A stretch of DNA of 64,000 bases from positions 124,001 to 188,000 of the forward strand of contig CALOEL010000012.1 of NCBI GenBank assembly GCA_942492375.1. The letters are read 5' to 3'. Both the position numbers and the translations under genes were made by a program. The notes under the pieces are model-generated. The model was not told where the DNA came from and made no database searches. It was given only the letters and a program-made list of their open reading frames with translations. Origin of the DNA: JAHEAO01 sp942492375 (GTDB lineage Bacteria; Pseudomonadota; Alphaproteobacteria; Rhodobacterales; Rhodobacteraceae). Shown piece after piece: positions 44,673 through 53,448 of this stretch (position 1 is the first letter of the stretch; the number at the start of each line of letters is the position of its first letter).

Positions 44673-45563
44673 TCAGCCTTCGTATTCGGGGCGGGACTCG
44701 AGTTGCTCCTGCGTTGCCGAAATGTAGACGCGCAGGTCGCTGCCGTCCTCGGACCGGATGATCTCCATCTCGTCGAAGTTGACGGCGATGCGGTGCTCGC
44801 CCAGGCCAAGGAAGCCGCCGATATCCATGATCGCTTCCTGGATCTGTCCGTCCTCGGTGACAACCAGGTTCTCGACCTCGCCGATCGTTTCATCGTTGAC
44901 GCCGTAGACATTCGCGCCCTCGAAATCTTCGGCAGTCAGGTCGCCGGCCTCGATGCGCGCGTAGCCCTCACGCTCGATCGCAGGACGCTGCCATGCCGTC
45001 ATGGCCGGATCGTCCGAAGGCATGGTCTCCGCCGCTTCCGCGGTTTCGGTTGCCTCGGCATCGACTTCAGCTTCTTCAGCCGCCATCTCGGTTTCAGCTT
45101 CCGCCGTCTGCTCTTCAGCCGCCATATCGTCGGTCATCTCGGCGCGCTGGAACTCGGGCGCTTCTTCGAGCATCGCCTGCGACCCCTGGACCGCTACGAA
45201 GATGTCGTCGGGATCATCGTTGTCGCGCAGGAATTTGAGGCTGTCCATGCTGACGGCCACGGTCTTTTCGCCAAGACCGAGGAATCCGCCGATGTCGAGA
45301 AGCACCGCCTCCACCTGACCGTCGCGCGAAATCAGAACGTCGTTGATCTCTCCGACGTCATTCCATTCGGCGCGCTGATCAGCGGTAACTGGGGTAGATT
45401 CGTCGAACTCGTTCTCCGCCACATAGAGGCGCATGCCGATCAGGTTCGAACCATAGATGTCGCTCTGTTCCGCCTGGTCGACAAAGCCGCCCATATGCGC
45501 TTCCGCAAAGGCCGGGCCGGAAATCAGCATGGCCAGTGCAGTGGTTGCAAGAATGCGTTTCAT
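44673..45563 (-). CDS. Exported protein with two PRC-barrel domains
   Basis: Protein of 296 residues. A signal peptide (MKRILATTALAMLISGPAFA) is followed by two PRC-barrel-like repeats, each with the motif DIGGFLGLGE (residues 90-99 and 247-256), joined by an acidic Ala/Glu-rich linker (about 144-184). The duplication is evident from the matching blocks DGQVEAVLLDIGGF and DGQIQEAIMDIGGF. The start 45563 has GGAGA upstream. Periplasmic; function unknown. Divergent from a second, cytosolic PRC-barrel gene. Confidence 0.85.
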   Translation of the reverse strand: MKRILATTALAMLISGPAFAEAHMGGFVDQAEQSDIYGSNLIGMRLYVAENEFDESTPVTADQRAEWNDVGEINDVLISRDGQVEAVLLDIGGFLGLGEKTVAVSMDSLKFLRDNDDPDDIFVAVQGSQAMLEEAPEFQRAEMTDDMAAEEQTAEAETEMAAEEAEVDAEATETAEAAETMPSDDPAMTAWQRPAIEREGYARIEAGDLTAEDFEGANVYGVNDETIGEVENLVVTEDGQIQEAIMDIGGFLGLGEHRIAVNFDEMEIIRSEDGSDLRVYISATQEQLESRPEYEG

Positions 45564-45816
45564 AGTCGTGTCTCCTTCATCAAAAGGTTGACCCCGCATG
45601 CAGGGGAGTGAAGCCCCGCAGGGTGTGGAAAAGAAACGTTCTCGCGACGATGGCGTTCCGTTTTCAGGGCAAGAAACTTTTCGGCTTCTCGCGAGTTATG
45701 GCCCTCTGCCTCGCGCAGCGGCGGCAGGCCCGATGCGGCCTGCTAATTGGGGAACCGCTGCGCGGTCAGGGTCGTTTAGCCAGCAGAGACTTTCCCACCA
45801 ATCAAAGGAGCGACCG

Positions 45817-46167
45817 ATGACCCAAACCGCAAACCCCCTCGTTTCCTCCCGCGACGTCAGCGGCACCCAGGTCTTCAATCCGGCCGGGGAACATGTCGGC
45901 GATATCGACCATCTGATGATCGACAAGGAGTCAGGCAAGGTCGCCTATGCCGTCATGGGCTTCGGCGGGCTTTTCGGCCTCGGCGAAGACTATTATCCGA
46001 TCCCGTGGGATGCTTTGTCCTACGGCACCGCCCAGGGCGGCTTCGTGACCGACATCACCAAGGAGCAACTTCAGGGGGCGCCCGAGCGGCACGACGACTG
46101 GCACCGCGACAGGAAATGGGAGAAGAGCACGTTCGACCATTTCGGCGTGCCCTACTACTGGATCTGA
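45817..46167 (+). CDS. PRC-barrel domain protein
   Basis: Cytosolic protein of 116 residues with one PRC-barrel domain (GEHVGDIDHLMIDKESGKVAYAVMGFGGLFGLGEDYYPIPW). It ends in a charged tail with several Trp and Tyr. The ATG at 45817 follows AAAGGAG; the longer frame from 45598 is rejected because it crosses the divergent promoter. PRC barrels act in RNA processing or photosynthetic reaction centres; this small type is often stress related, but its role here is not known. Confidence 0.82.
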   Translation: MTQTANPLVSSRDVSGTQVFNPAGEHVGDIDHLMIDKESGKVAYAVMGFGGLFGLGEDYYPIPWDALSYGTAQGGFVTDITKEQLQGAPERHDDWHRDRKWEKSTFDHFGVPYYWI

Positions 46168-46175
46168 TGAAACGA

Positions 46176-46199
46176 CGACGGCCCCTGCAGGGGCCGTCG
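46176..46199 (+). terminator. Strong terminator hairpin between PRC-barrel and DUF3008 genes
   Basis: Perfect 10-base-pair stem CGACGGCCCC/GGGGCCGTCG with a TGCA loop, 8 bases after the PRC-barrel stop, followed by GTTCTT. Because the next gene converges from the other strand, the hairpin may serve both directions. Confidence 0.75.
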
Positions 46200-46221
46200 G
46201 TTCTTGCGCGTTCGCGGGGCC

Positions 46222-46404
46222 TCAATCCTTCTTTTCGGGCAGATCCTTGTGCGAGGTCGAGGCCATTTCGTCCAGTTCGTCCTCCGTCATGCTTTCGTAC
46301 ATCTCCTTCGAGGCGCCCTTGAGTTCGCTCTTCTTCATCTCGCCGCGCTTCGCGGCCAAGGCCGCCCCGGCGGCTTTTTGCTGGTCTTTCGATTTGGCTG
46401 GCAT
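46222..46404 (-). CDS. DUF3008 family small basic protein
   Basis: Protein of 60 residues of the DUF3008 family (MPAKSKDQQKAAGAALAAKRG ... SKEMYESMTEDELDEMAST, split by description). Charged, probably cytosolic and DNA- or stress-associated in relatives, but not characterised. The start 46404 is chosen since homologues start MPAKSK; upstream codons in the longer frame lack support. Divergent from the P-type ATPase with an FNR-like box between them. Confidence 0.82.
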   Translation of the reverse strand: MPAKSKDQQKAAGAALAAKRGEMKKSELKGASKEMYESMTEDELDEMASTSHKDLPEKKD

Positions 46405-46477
46405 GGAAAACCTCCGTTGTTCCAGTTGATACACTGCAACGCCGATCCCGCGTCGGCGTTCCCATGCTTTCGACGTC

Positions 46478-46491
46478 TTGACCCAGATCAA
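46478..46491. promoter_or_regulatory. FNR/FnrL-type box between DUF3008 and P-type ATPase genes
   Basis: TTGACCCAGATCAA matches FNR consensus TTGATnnnnATCAA at 9 of 10 fixed positions. It is centred about 72 bases before the ATPase start and 80 before the DUF3008 start, so one or both may respond to oxygen limitation. Confidence 0.6.
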
Positions 46492-46556
46492 CGAAGCCAC
46501 GCCGCCCGACCCCTAGGGATACGGGTTGACGATGCGGTTCGACGCTGTGGCCGCGC

Positions 46557-48443
46557 ATGGGATCGGACCGCGACATGGGCAACTATCTGACCGGGGACAG
46601 GCTCAAGCAGGCGCTGCTGGCGCTTGCCTTGGCCGGACTGATCGGCGGGCTCGCGGCGCAGATCGCCGGTCGCGGAGACTTGGCCGTGCGGTTCTGGACA
46701 GCCGGGACGCTTCCGATCCTTGCCGCGCTCCTGGTCGAGATCGCCGGAAGCCTGCGCCGTGGCGAGGTCGGTCTGGACATCGTCGCGGCTTTGTCGATGA
46801 CCGCCGCCCTGCTGGTCGGAGAGACCCTGGCCGCTGCGGTCGTGGCGCTGATGTATGCCGGCGGCACCCTGCTGGAAAGCTACGCCGAGGGCCGCGCGCG
46901 CCGCGAAATGCACGCGCTCCTGTCGCGGGTCCCGCGCACCGCGCTGCGTCATGCGAACGGCGCGCTGGAAGAGGTTCCTCTGGACCGGATCGCCGCCGGC
47001 GACCGGCTGCTGATCCGGCAGGGCGACGTGGTTCCGGTCGACGGCACCCTCAGGGCGGACACCGCGCTGCTCGACCAGTCGGCGCTGACCGGCGAAGCGA
47101 TGCCGGTGCGGCTGGCGCAAGGCGATTTCGTGATGAGCGGTGCGGCCAATTCCGGCGAGGCCTTCGATCTGGAAGCGGTCAGCGAGGCCGCCGAAAGCAC
47201 CTATGCCGGCATCGTCCGGCTGGTCGAGGCCGCGCGCGCCTCGAAAGCGCCGATGTCGCGGCTGGCGGACCGCTACTCGCTGGTCTTCCTCGCGGTGACG
47301 CTGGCGATCTCGGGCGCGGCCTGGTGGGCCAGCGGCGACCCGGTCCGCGCCGTCGCGGTCCTCGTGGTGGCGACACCCTGTCCGCTGATCCTTGCGGTGC
47401 CGGTCGCGCTGGTCGCGGGTCTCAGCCGGGCGGCGCGCTACGGCGTGCTGATCAAGGGTGCGGGCCAGCTCGAGACAATGGCCCGGATCCGCGGCATGAT
47501 CCTCGACAAGACCGGCACGCTGACCGACGGCCGCCCGCGGGTGATCCGCATCGAGACCGCGGATGGTATCGCCGAGGACGAGGTGTTGCGGCTGGCCGCC
47601 TCGCTCGACCAGGTGTCGAAGCATCCGATCGCGCAGGCGCTGGTCGATGCGGCGCGAAAGCGCGGGCTTGTGCTTTCGGTGCCGCAGGACGTGGCCGAGC
47701 ATCCCGGCGAGGGCGTGACGGGACAGGTCGACGGTCATCGGATCGCCGTCGGCGGCATCGCATATGTGAACGCCAGCACCGACCGCCCGATCGCCGCTCC
47801 CGAAGCGACCGAGCCGGGGGCGGTCGTCGTGGCGCTGGCTCTTGATGGTCGGCCTGCCGGCCAGCTGGTCCTGGCCGATGAGTTGCGAAAGGGCGCTTCG
47901 GAGCTTCTTGCAGCACTCCGGATGCAAGGCGTGGATCGCATCGTGCTGGCGACCGGCGACCGCGAGGAGGTGGCGCGCGCGGTCACCCGGGGCCTCGGCT
48001 TCGACAGGGTCGAGGCCGCGCTGGTTCCCGGACAGAAGGTGGATCTGGTCCTTGCAGAACGCGAAAGCGGCCCGGTGATGATGGTGGGCGACGGGGTCAA
48101 CGACGCGCCGGCGCTGGCCGCTGCCGATGTCGGCGTGGCGATGGGTGCGCGCGGCGCCGCCGCTTCGGCCGAGGCGGCGGATGTCGTGCTGCTGGTCGAC
48201 CGGCTGGACCGGATCCTGCCGGGCCTCGCCATCGCTAGGGGCGCGCGGCGCATCGCGCTGGAAAGCGTGTATGTCGGCATCGGGCTGTCGGTCCTTGGAA
48301 TGATCGCGGCGGCTTTCGGCCTGATTTCGCCGGTCCAGGGCGCGCTGCTGCAAGAGGTCATCGACGTCGCGGTGATCCTGAACGCGCTCCGCGTCCTGCG
48401 CCTGTCGCCCATCGGGACCGACGGTCCCGCCAGGGCGGTTTGA
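46557..48443 (+). CDS. P1B-type heavy-metal-translocating ATPase
   Basis: Membrane ATPase of 628 residues. It shows the actuator motif ALTGEAMPV, the membrane metal site TPCPLIL (Cys275), the phosphorylation site DKTGTLT (Asp317), SKHPIAQAL and the hinge GDGVNDAPALAAADVG. No N-terminal HMA metal-binding domain is present. TPC-type membrane motifs occur in several subfamilies, so the metal is uncertain. The FNR-like box upstream suggests low-oxygen expression, as for CcoI-type copper pumps, but no cco genes are in view. Confidence 0.9.
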   Translation: MGSDRDMGNYLTGDRLKQALLALALAGLIGGLAAQIAGRGDLAVRFWTAGTLPILAALLVEIAGSLRRGEVGLDIVAALSMTAALLVGETLAAAVVALMYAGGTLLESYAEGRARREMHALLSRVPRTALRHANGALEEVPLDRIAAGDRLLIRQGDVVPVDGTLRADTALLDQSALTGEAMPVRLAQGDFVMSGAANSGEAFDLEAVSEAAESTYAGIVRLVEAARASKAPMSRLADRYSLVFLAVTLAISGAAWWASGDPVRAVAVLVVATPCPLILAVPVALVAGLSRAARYGVLIKGAGQLETMARIRGMILDKTGTLTDGRPRVIRIETADGIAEDEVLRLAASLDQVSKHPIAQALVDAARKRGLVLSVPQDVAEHPGEGVTGQVDGHRIAVGGIAYVNASTDRPIAAPEATEPGAVVVALALDGRPAGQLVLADELRKGASELLAALRMQGVDRIVLATGDREEVARAVTRGLGFDRVEAALVPGQKVDLVLAERESGPVMMVGDGVNDAPALAAADVGVAMGARGAAASAEAADVVLLVDRLDRILPGLAIARGARRIALESVYVGIGLSVLGMIAAAFGLISPVQGALLQEVIDVAVILNALRVLRLSPIGTDGPARAV

Positions 48444-48507
48444 CGGGAGACCGAATTCCGCGCCGGCCCCCTTCCGAATCCCCGGCGACACGACTAGCGT
48501 CCGCGCC

Positions 48508-50577
48508 ATGAGCGAAGAAGCAAACCTCGGCGTCGATATCGGCGGCACCTTCACCGATGTGGTGCTGGAGGTCGGCGGCAGGATGTTCTCGACCAAGGTC
48601 CTGACCACCTATGCCGCACCCGAGGATGCGATCCTCGACGGGCTTGCGCAGGTCTGCGACAAGGCCGGAATCGCGCCGGACAGGTTGACCCGGATCATCC
48701 ACGGCACCACGCTGGCCACCAACGCGCTGATCGAGCGGCGTGGGGCAAAGACGGCGTTCATCACCACGCAAGGCTTCCGCGACGTGATCGAGATGCGGAC
48801 CGAAAGCCGGTTCGAGCAATACGACCTGAACCTGCAACTGCCCCTGCCGCTGATCGCCCGCAACCACCGCCATACGCTGCACGAGCGGATCGACGCTGGC
48901 GGCAATGTCCTGATCCCGCTCGACCGCGATCAGGTCGAGGCTTTGGCCGACAATCTTGAGGGCTATGAAAGCATCGCCGTCGGCCTGCTGCACAGCTATC
49001 TCAACCCCGCCCATGAACGCATGGTGCGCGATGTGATGGCCGAGCGTCTGCCGGGGGTCAGCGTGTCGCTGTCCTCCGAGGTTTCGCCGCAGATGCGCGA
49101 ATACGAACGCTTCAACACGACCTGCGCCAATGCCTATGTGAAGCCGATGATGGAATCCTATCTCGGCCGCCTGAAGGACCGGCTGAAAGGGGCAGGGGCC
49201 GACTGCCCGATCTTCCTGATGCATTCGGGTGGCGGCATCATCTCGCTGGAAAGTGCCGCCGCCTTCCCGGTGCGGCTGGTCGAAAGCGGTCCCGCCGGTG
49301 GTGCGATCTTCGCTGCCGACATCGCGCGGCGACATGGGCTTTCCCGCGTGCTTTCCTTCGACATGGGCGGCACCACCGCCAAGATCTGCCTGATCCGCGA
49401 CGGCGCGCCCAAGACCGCGCGGGCCTTCGAGGTGGCGCGGTCCTACCGGTTCAAGAAGGGTTCGGGGATGCCGATCTCGATCCCGGTGATCGACATGGTC
49501 GAAATCGGCGCGGGCGGCGGATCATTGGCGCGTGTCGACGCCTTGAACCAGATCAGGGTCGGGCCGGAGAGCGCCGGCTCCGAACCCGGCCCCGCCTGTT
49601 ACATGCGCGGCGGCGACCGGCCTGCGGTGACGGATGCCGACCTCGTCCTGGGCAGGCTCGATCCCGCGAATTTCGCGGGCGGCTCGATCCCGCTCGATCC
49701 CGACCTCTCTAGCAAGGCCATCGATGATCATCTCGGCGAAAAGCTGAAGATGGACACCCTGACCGCCGCCTTCGGTCTGTCCGAAGTGGTGGACGAGAAC
49801 ATGGCCAACGCCGCCCGCGTCCATGCCGTCGAAAACGGCGAGGATCTGGCCGATTACACGATGATCGCGTTCGGCGGCGCGGCCCCGCTGCACGCGGGCA
49901 GGCTCTGCGAGAAGCTCGGCATCGACCGGCTGCTGGTGCCGCCGGGTGCCGGCGTCGGCTCTGCCATCGGGTTCCTGCGCGCGCCCTATTCGTTCGAGGC
50001 GACGCGCAGCGTGTACATGCGGCTTGACGCCTTTGATCCGAAGTCGGTCAAGACGCTCTTCACGGAACTCCGCGACGAGGCAGAAGGCTTCGTCCGATCC
50101 TGCGATGCCGACGCCATCGTGCTGGCCGATTACAAGGTCTACATGCGCTATGTCGGGCAGGGCTGGGAGATCCCCGTGACCCTGACCGAGACCGAGGCGA
50201 AAGATCCCGATGCCAGGACCTATCTGCGGCATTTCGAGGAGGCCTATACCACGCTCTTCGGCCGCACCGTCGCGGGGCTCGACGTCGAGATCACCGTCTG
50301 GGCGGTCAACGCGACGACCCCGGTGGCCGAACCGGAGCCGGTGGCCCAACCCGAAGACACGCGTCAGGCCGACCTGCACGACAAGCGGCAGCTCTTCAGC
50401 GCGGTGGACGAAGCTCAGGTCGAGGCCGCCGTCCTGCCGCGCAAGGCGCTGAGGGACGGTGTGCAACTGGCCGGCCCCGCGATCCTGACCGAGGACGAGA
50501 CCACCGTGATCCTGCCACGCGGCTACACCGCCACCGGCCGCGCCGATGGCGTCATCGACATCCGGAGAGTGCCATGA
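48508..50577 (+). CDS. hyuA: Hydantoinase/oxoprolinase subunit A
   Basis: ATP-dependent hydantoinase A of 689 residues (N-methylhydantoinase/5-oxoprolinase family). Two actin-like ATP motifs are clear: GVDIGGTFTDVVLE and SFDMGGTTAKICLI; IHGTTLATNALIERRG is also typical. Works with subunit B, encoded next with a 4-base overlap. The substrate may be a methylhydantoin, oxoproline or other lactam. The following FAD-dependent oxidoreductase would fit sarcosine or another N-methyl amino acid, but this is inference. Confidence 0.92.
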   Translation: MSEEANLGVDIGGTFTDVVLEVGGRMFSTKVLTTYAAPEDAILDGLAQVCDKAGIAPDRLTRIIHGTTLATNALIERRGAKTAFITTQGFRDVIEMRTESRFEQYDLNLQLPLPLIARNHRHTLHERIDAGGNVLIPLDRDQVEALADNLEGYESIAVGLLHSYLNPAHERMVRDVMAERLPGVSVSLSSEVSPQMREYERFNTTCANAYVKPMMESYLGRLKDRLKGAGADCPIFLMHSGGGIISLESAAAFPVRLVESGPAGGAIFAADIARRHGLSRVLSFDMGGTTAKICLIRDGAPKTARAFEVARSYRFKKGSGMPISIPVIDMVEIGAGGGSLARVDALNQIRVGPESAGSEPGPACYMRGGDRPAVTDADLVLGRLDPANFAGGSIPLDPDLSSKAIDDHLGEKLKMDTLTAAFGLSEVVDENMANAARVHAVENGEDLADYTMIAFGGAAPLHAGRLCEKLGIDRLLVPPGAGVGSAIGFLRAPYSFEATRSVYMRLDAFDPKSVKTLFTELRDEAEGFVRSCDADAIVLADYKVYMRYVGQGWEIPVTLTETEAKDPDARTYLRHFEEAYTTLFGRTVAGLDVEITVWAVNATTPVAEPEPVAQPEDTRQADLHDKRQLFSAVDEAQVEAAVLPRKALRDGVQLAGPAILTEDETTVILPRGYTATGRADGVIDIRRVP

Positions 50578-52235
50578 GCAGCGTCGCCCGTCAGATCATG
50601 TGGAACCGGCTGATTTCCATCGTCGAGGAACAGGCCCAGGCGCTGGTCCGCACCGCCTTTTCCACCTCGGTCCGCGAGGCCGGCGACCTCTCGGCTGGCG
50701 TCTATGACGAACAGGGCCGGATGCTGGCCCAGGCCGTCACCGGCACGCCCGGCCATGTCAACGCGATGGCCGATGCCGTGGCACATTTCATGCGCGAGAT
50801 CGGCACACACACGATGGCCGAGGGCGATGTCTACATAACCAACGATCCCTGGATGGGCACCGGCCACCTGCATGACATCACCGTGGTCAGCCCGGCCTTC
50901 CACGACGGCAAACACGTCGGCTTTTTCGGCTGCACCGCGCATGTCGTCGATATCGGCGGGCGCGGCTTCGGCGCGGATGGCAACTCGGTCTACGAGGAAG
51001 GCGTGCAGATCCCGATCATGCGCTTCGCCGACAAGGGCGAGGTTGACCAGACGCTGGTGAAGATGCTGCGCGTCAACACCCGCGAGCCCGACCAGCTGAT
51101 CGGCGACATCTACGCGCTCGCCGCCTGCAACGAGATCGGCCAGCGCCGCCTGACCGCGATGCTGGCGGAATATGGCGAGGCCGACCTCTCCGCCATCGCC
51201 GCCTTCATCCTCGACAATTCCCGCCGCGCCACGCTGGAACGGATCGCCGACCTGCCGCGCGAGAGCGCGAGTGCGAAGATGACCATCGACGGCTATTCCG
51301 CCCCGGTCGACCTTTGCGTCAGGCTCGACATCCACCCCGACCACATCGCCTGCGACTTCGCCGGCACCAGCGGCACCGATCCGAAGGGTATCAACGTGCC
51401 GATGGTCTATACCAAGGCCTACGCCTGCTACGCGCTGAAATGCGCCATCGCCCCCGACATCCCGAACAACGCCGCCTCGCTGGAGCCGTTCCGGATCACC
51501 GCGCCCGAAGGCAGCATCGTCAACGCGAAACGCCCCGCGCCGGTGGCCCTGCGCCACGTGATCGGCCACCTGATCCCCGACACCGTCTATGGCGCGCTCG
51601 ACCAGATATTACCGCAGACCGTTCCGGCCGAAGGGGCAGGGGCGCTTTGCAATTTCCAGTTGTCGCTCAGGCCGACCCGGCAGGGTGGCCGTCCCTCCGA
51701 GGTGTTGACCTTCAACTCCGGCGGCTCCGGCGCGCGGCCGACGCTCGATGGCCTCAATGCCACCGCCTTTCCCTCGGGCGTGATGACGATGCCGGTCGAG
51801 GCCACCGAACATGCCGGCCCGGTGGTGATCTGGCGCAAGGAACTGCGCCCGGATTCCGGCGGCGCGGGGGCGCAGCGCGGGGGCCTCGGGCAATACATGG
51901 AGGTCGGCGCGCGCGACGGTTACGCCTTCGACTTCTCGGCGATGTTCGACCGGGTGCGGCACCCGGCGCGCGGCCGGGCGGGCGGCAAGACCGGAGGTGC
52001 GACCGACGTCGCGCTGGACGACGGCACCAAGCTGCCCGGCAAGGGACGTGCCCGCATACCCGAAGGTGCGCGGGTGATGCTGTCCTTCCCCGGCGGCGGC
52101 GGCTACGGCGAGCCCTCCGACCGCGACCGCGCGTCGGTGATCCGCGATGTCCGTTTGGGCTACATCACCGAAAACGCGGCCCGCCGCGACTACGGGCTGA
52201 CCGAGGCCGAACTGGCCGAGGCGCGGCAGGAGTGA
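50574..52235 (+). CDS. hyuB: Hydantoinase/oxoprolinase subunit B
   Basis: Subunit B of 553 residues, partner of HyuA. Family features are SVREAGDLSAGVYDEQGRMLAQ, the metal-associated TNDPWMGTGHLHDIT and the C-terminal glycine-rich FPGGGGYGEP. ATGA overlap with hyuA shows coupling. The oxidoreductase gene starts 5 bases after its stop. Confidence 0.93.
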   Translation: MSSVARQIMWNRLISIVEEQAQALVRTAFSTSVREAGDLSAGVYDEQGRMLAQAVTGTPGHVNAMADAVAHFMREIGTHTMAEGDVYITNDPWMGTGHLHDITVVSPAFHDGKHVGFFGCTAHVVDIGGRGFGADGNSVYEEGVQIPIMRFADKGEVDQTLVKMLRVNTREPDQLIGDIYALAACNEIGQRRLTAMLAEYGEADLSAIAAFILDNSRRATLERIADLPRESASAKMTIDGYSAPVDLCVRLDIHPDHIACDFAGTSGTDPKGINVPMVYTKAYACYALKCAIAPDIPNNAASLEPFRITAPEGSIVNAKRPAPVALRHVIGHLIPDTVYGALDQILPQTVPAEGAGALCNFQLSLRPTRQGGRPSEVLTFNSGGSGARPTLDGLNATAFPSGVMTMPVEATEHAGPVVIWRKELRPDSGGAGAQRGGLGQYMEVGARDGYAFDFSAMFDRVRHPARGRAGGKTGGATDVALDDGTKLPGKGRARIPEGARVMLSFPGGGGYGEPSDRDRASVIRDVRLGYITENAARRDYGLTEAELAEARQE

Positions 52236-52240
52236 CGGCG

Positions 52241-53437
52241 ATGCGCGATACCCCCGACCAGCGCGCCTATGATGTCGTCATCATCGGCGGCGCGATGATC
52301 GGATCCTCGGTCGCGTGGTGGACCGCCCGGAACCCCGATTTCGACGGCCGCATCCTGGTGGTGGAACGCGACCCGAGCTACGAATTCGCCTCGACCAGCC
52401 ACACAAATTCCTGCATCCGTCAGCAATTCGGCACCGAGCTGAATATCCGAATCTCGCAGTTCGGGGCAGAATTCATCAAGAATTTCAGGACGTTCATGGA
52501 CGATCCTGATGCACCGGACATCCCCATTCACGCCTTCGGCTATCTTTACCTCGCCGATACGCCCGCCTTCGCGGAGATCCTGCGCGACAACCAGCGCCTG
52601 CAAGCCGCGCTGGGGGCGGGCACCCGCATCCTGACGCCCGACGAGATGGCGGAGCAATGGCCGTTCTACGACCTCGACGGCATCCTGCTCGGCTCTCACA
52701 ACCCGGTGGACGAGGGCTATTTCGACGGTGGCACGATCTTCGACTGGTTCCGCCGCAAGGCCCGCGCGCTTGGCGTCGAGTACATCCGCAACGAAGTGAC
52801 CGGCATCGCGCGCGGCGGCGACCGCGTGACCGGCGTGACGCTCGCCTCGGGAGAGCGCATCGGCGCAGGCCTGATCGTCAACGCCTCCGGCCCCCGCGCC
52901 AACCTGACCGCGAAGATGGCCGGCCTCGACGTGCCGGTCGAACCGCGCCGCCGCTACACCTTCATCTTCGACGCCGCCGATCCGCTGCCGAAGGACCTGC
53001 CGCTGACCATCGACCCCTCGGGCGTCCACATGCGCACCGACGGGCGCTATTACATGGCCGGCTGCCCGCCCGATGACGATCCCGCCGTCGATCCAGACGA
53101 TTTCACGATGGATCACGGCATCTGGGAACAGAAGGTCTGGCCCGCCATCGCCACTCGCGTCCCGGCCTTCGAGCGGGTGAAGCTGCTGAACTCGTGGGTC
53201 GGCCACTATGCCTATAACAGGCTCGACCAGAACGCCGTGCTGGGGCCGCATCCCGAGGTCGCGAATTTCCTTTTCGCCAACGGGTTTTCCGGCCACGGGC
53301 TGCAACAGGCCCCCGCCGTCGGGCGCGGGCTGTCGGAACTGATCGTGCATGGCGCCTATCGCAGCCTTGACCTGACCCCGCTCGGCTATGACCGCATCGC
53401 CGCGAACCGGCCGCTGCTGGAACGCGCCGTCATCTGA
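52241..53437 (+). CDS. FAD-dependent oxidoreductase (DAO family)
   Basis: Flavoprotein of 398 residues with the dinucleotide fold DVVIIGGAMIGSSVAW and the later ILVVERD and SHTNSCIRQQFG segments of the DAO/sarcosine-oxidase family. The C-terminus has NGFSGHGLQQAPAVGRGLSEL. The likely substrates are secondary or N-methylated amino acids. The start 52241 is preferred over a long frame running back into hyuB. Part of a four-gene operon with hyuAB and a uronate-dehydrogenase-like gene. Confidence 0.88.
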   Translation: MRDTPDQRAYDVVIIGGAMIGSSVAWWTARNPDFDGRILVVERDPSYEFASTSHTNSCIRQQFGTELNIRISQFGAEFIKNFRTFMDDPDAPDIPIHAFGYLYLADTPAFAEILRDNQRLQAALGAGTRILTPDEMAEQWPFYDLDGILLGSHNPVDEGYFDGGTIFDWFRRKARALGVEYIRNEVTGIARGGDRVTGVTLASGERIGAGLIVNASGPRANLTAKMAGLDVPVEPRRRYTFIFDAADPLPKDLPLTIDPSGVHMRTDGRYYMAGCPPDDDPAVDPDDFTMDHGIWEQKVWPAIATRVPAFERVKLLNSWVGHYAYNRLDQNAVLGPHPEVANFLFANGFSGHGLQQAPAVGRGLSELIVHGAYRSLDLTPLGYDRIAANRPLLERAVI

Positions 53438-53448
53438 AGGAGGACCCG

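Noticed and set aside
46488..48608. Antisense frame of 706 codons opposite the P-type ATPase
   Set aside because: The plus strand has all P-type ATPase motifs; the antisense reading is His/Arg/Gln-rich without family features.
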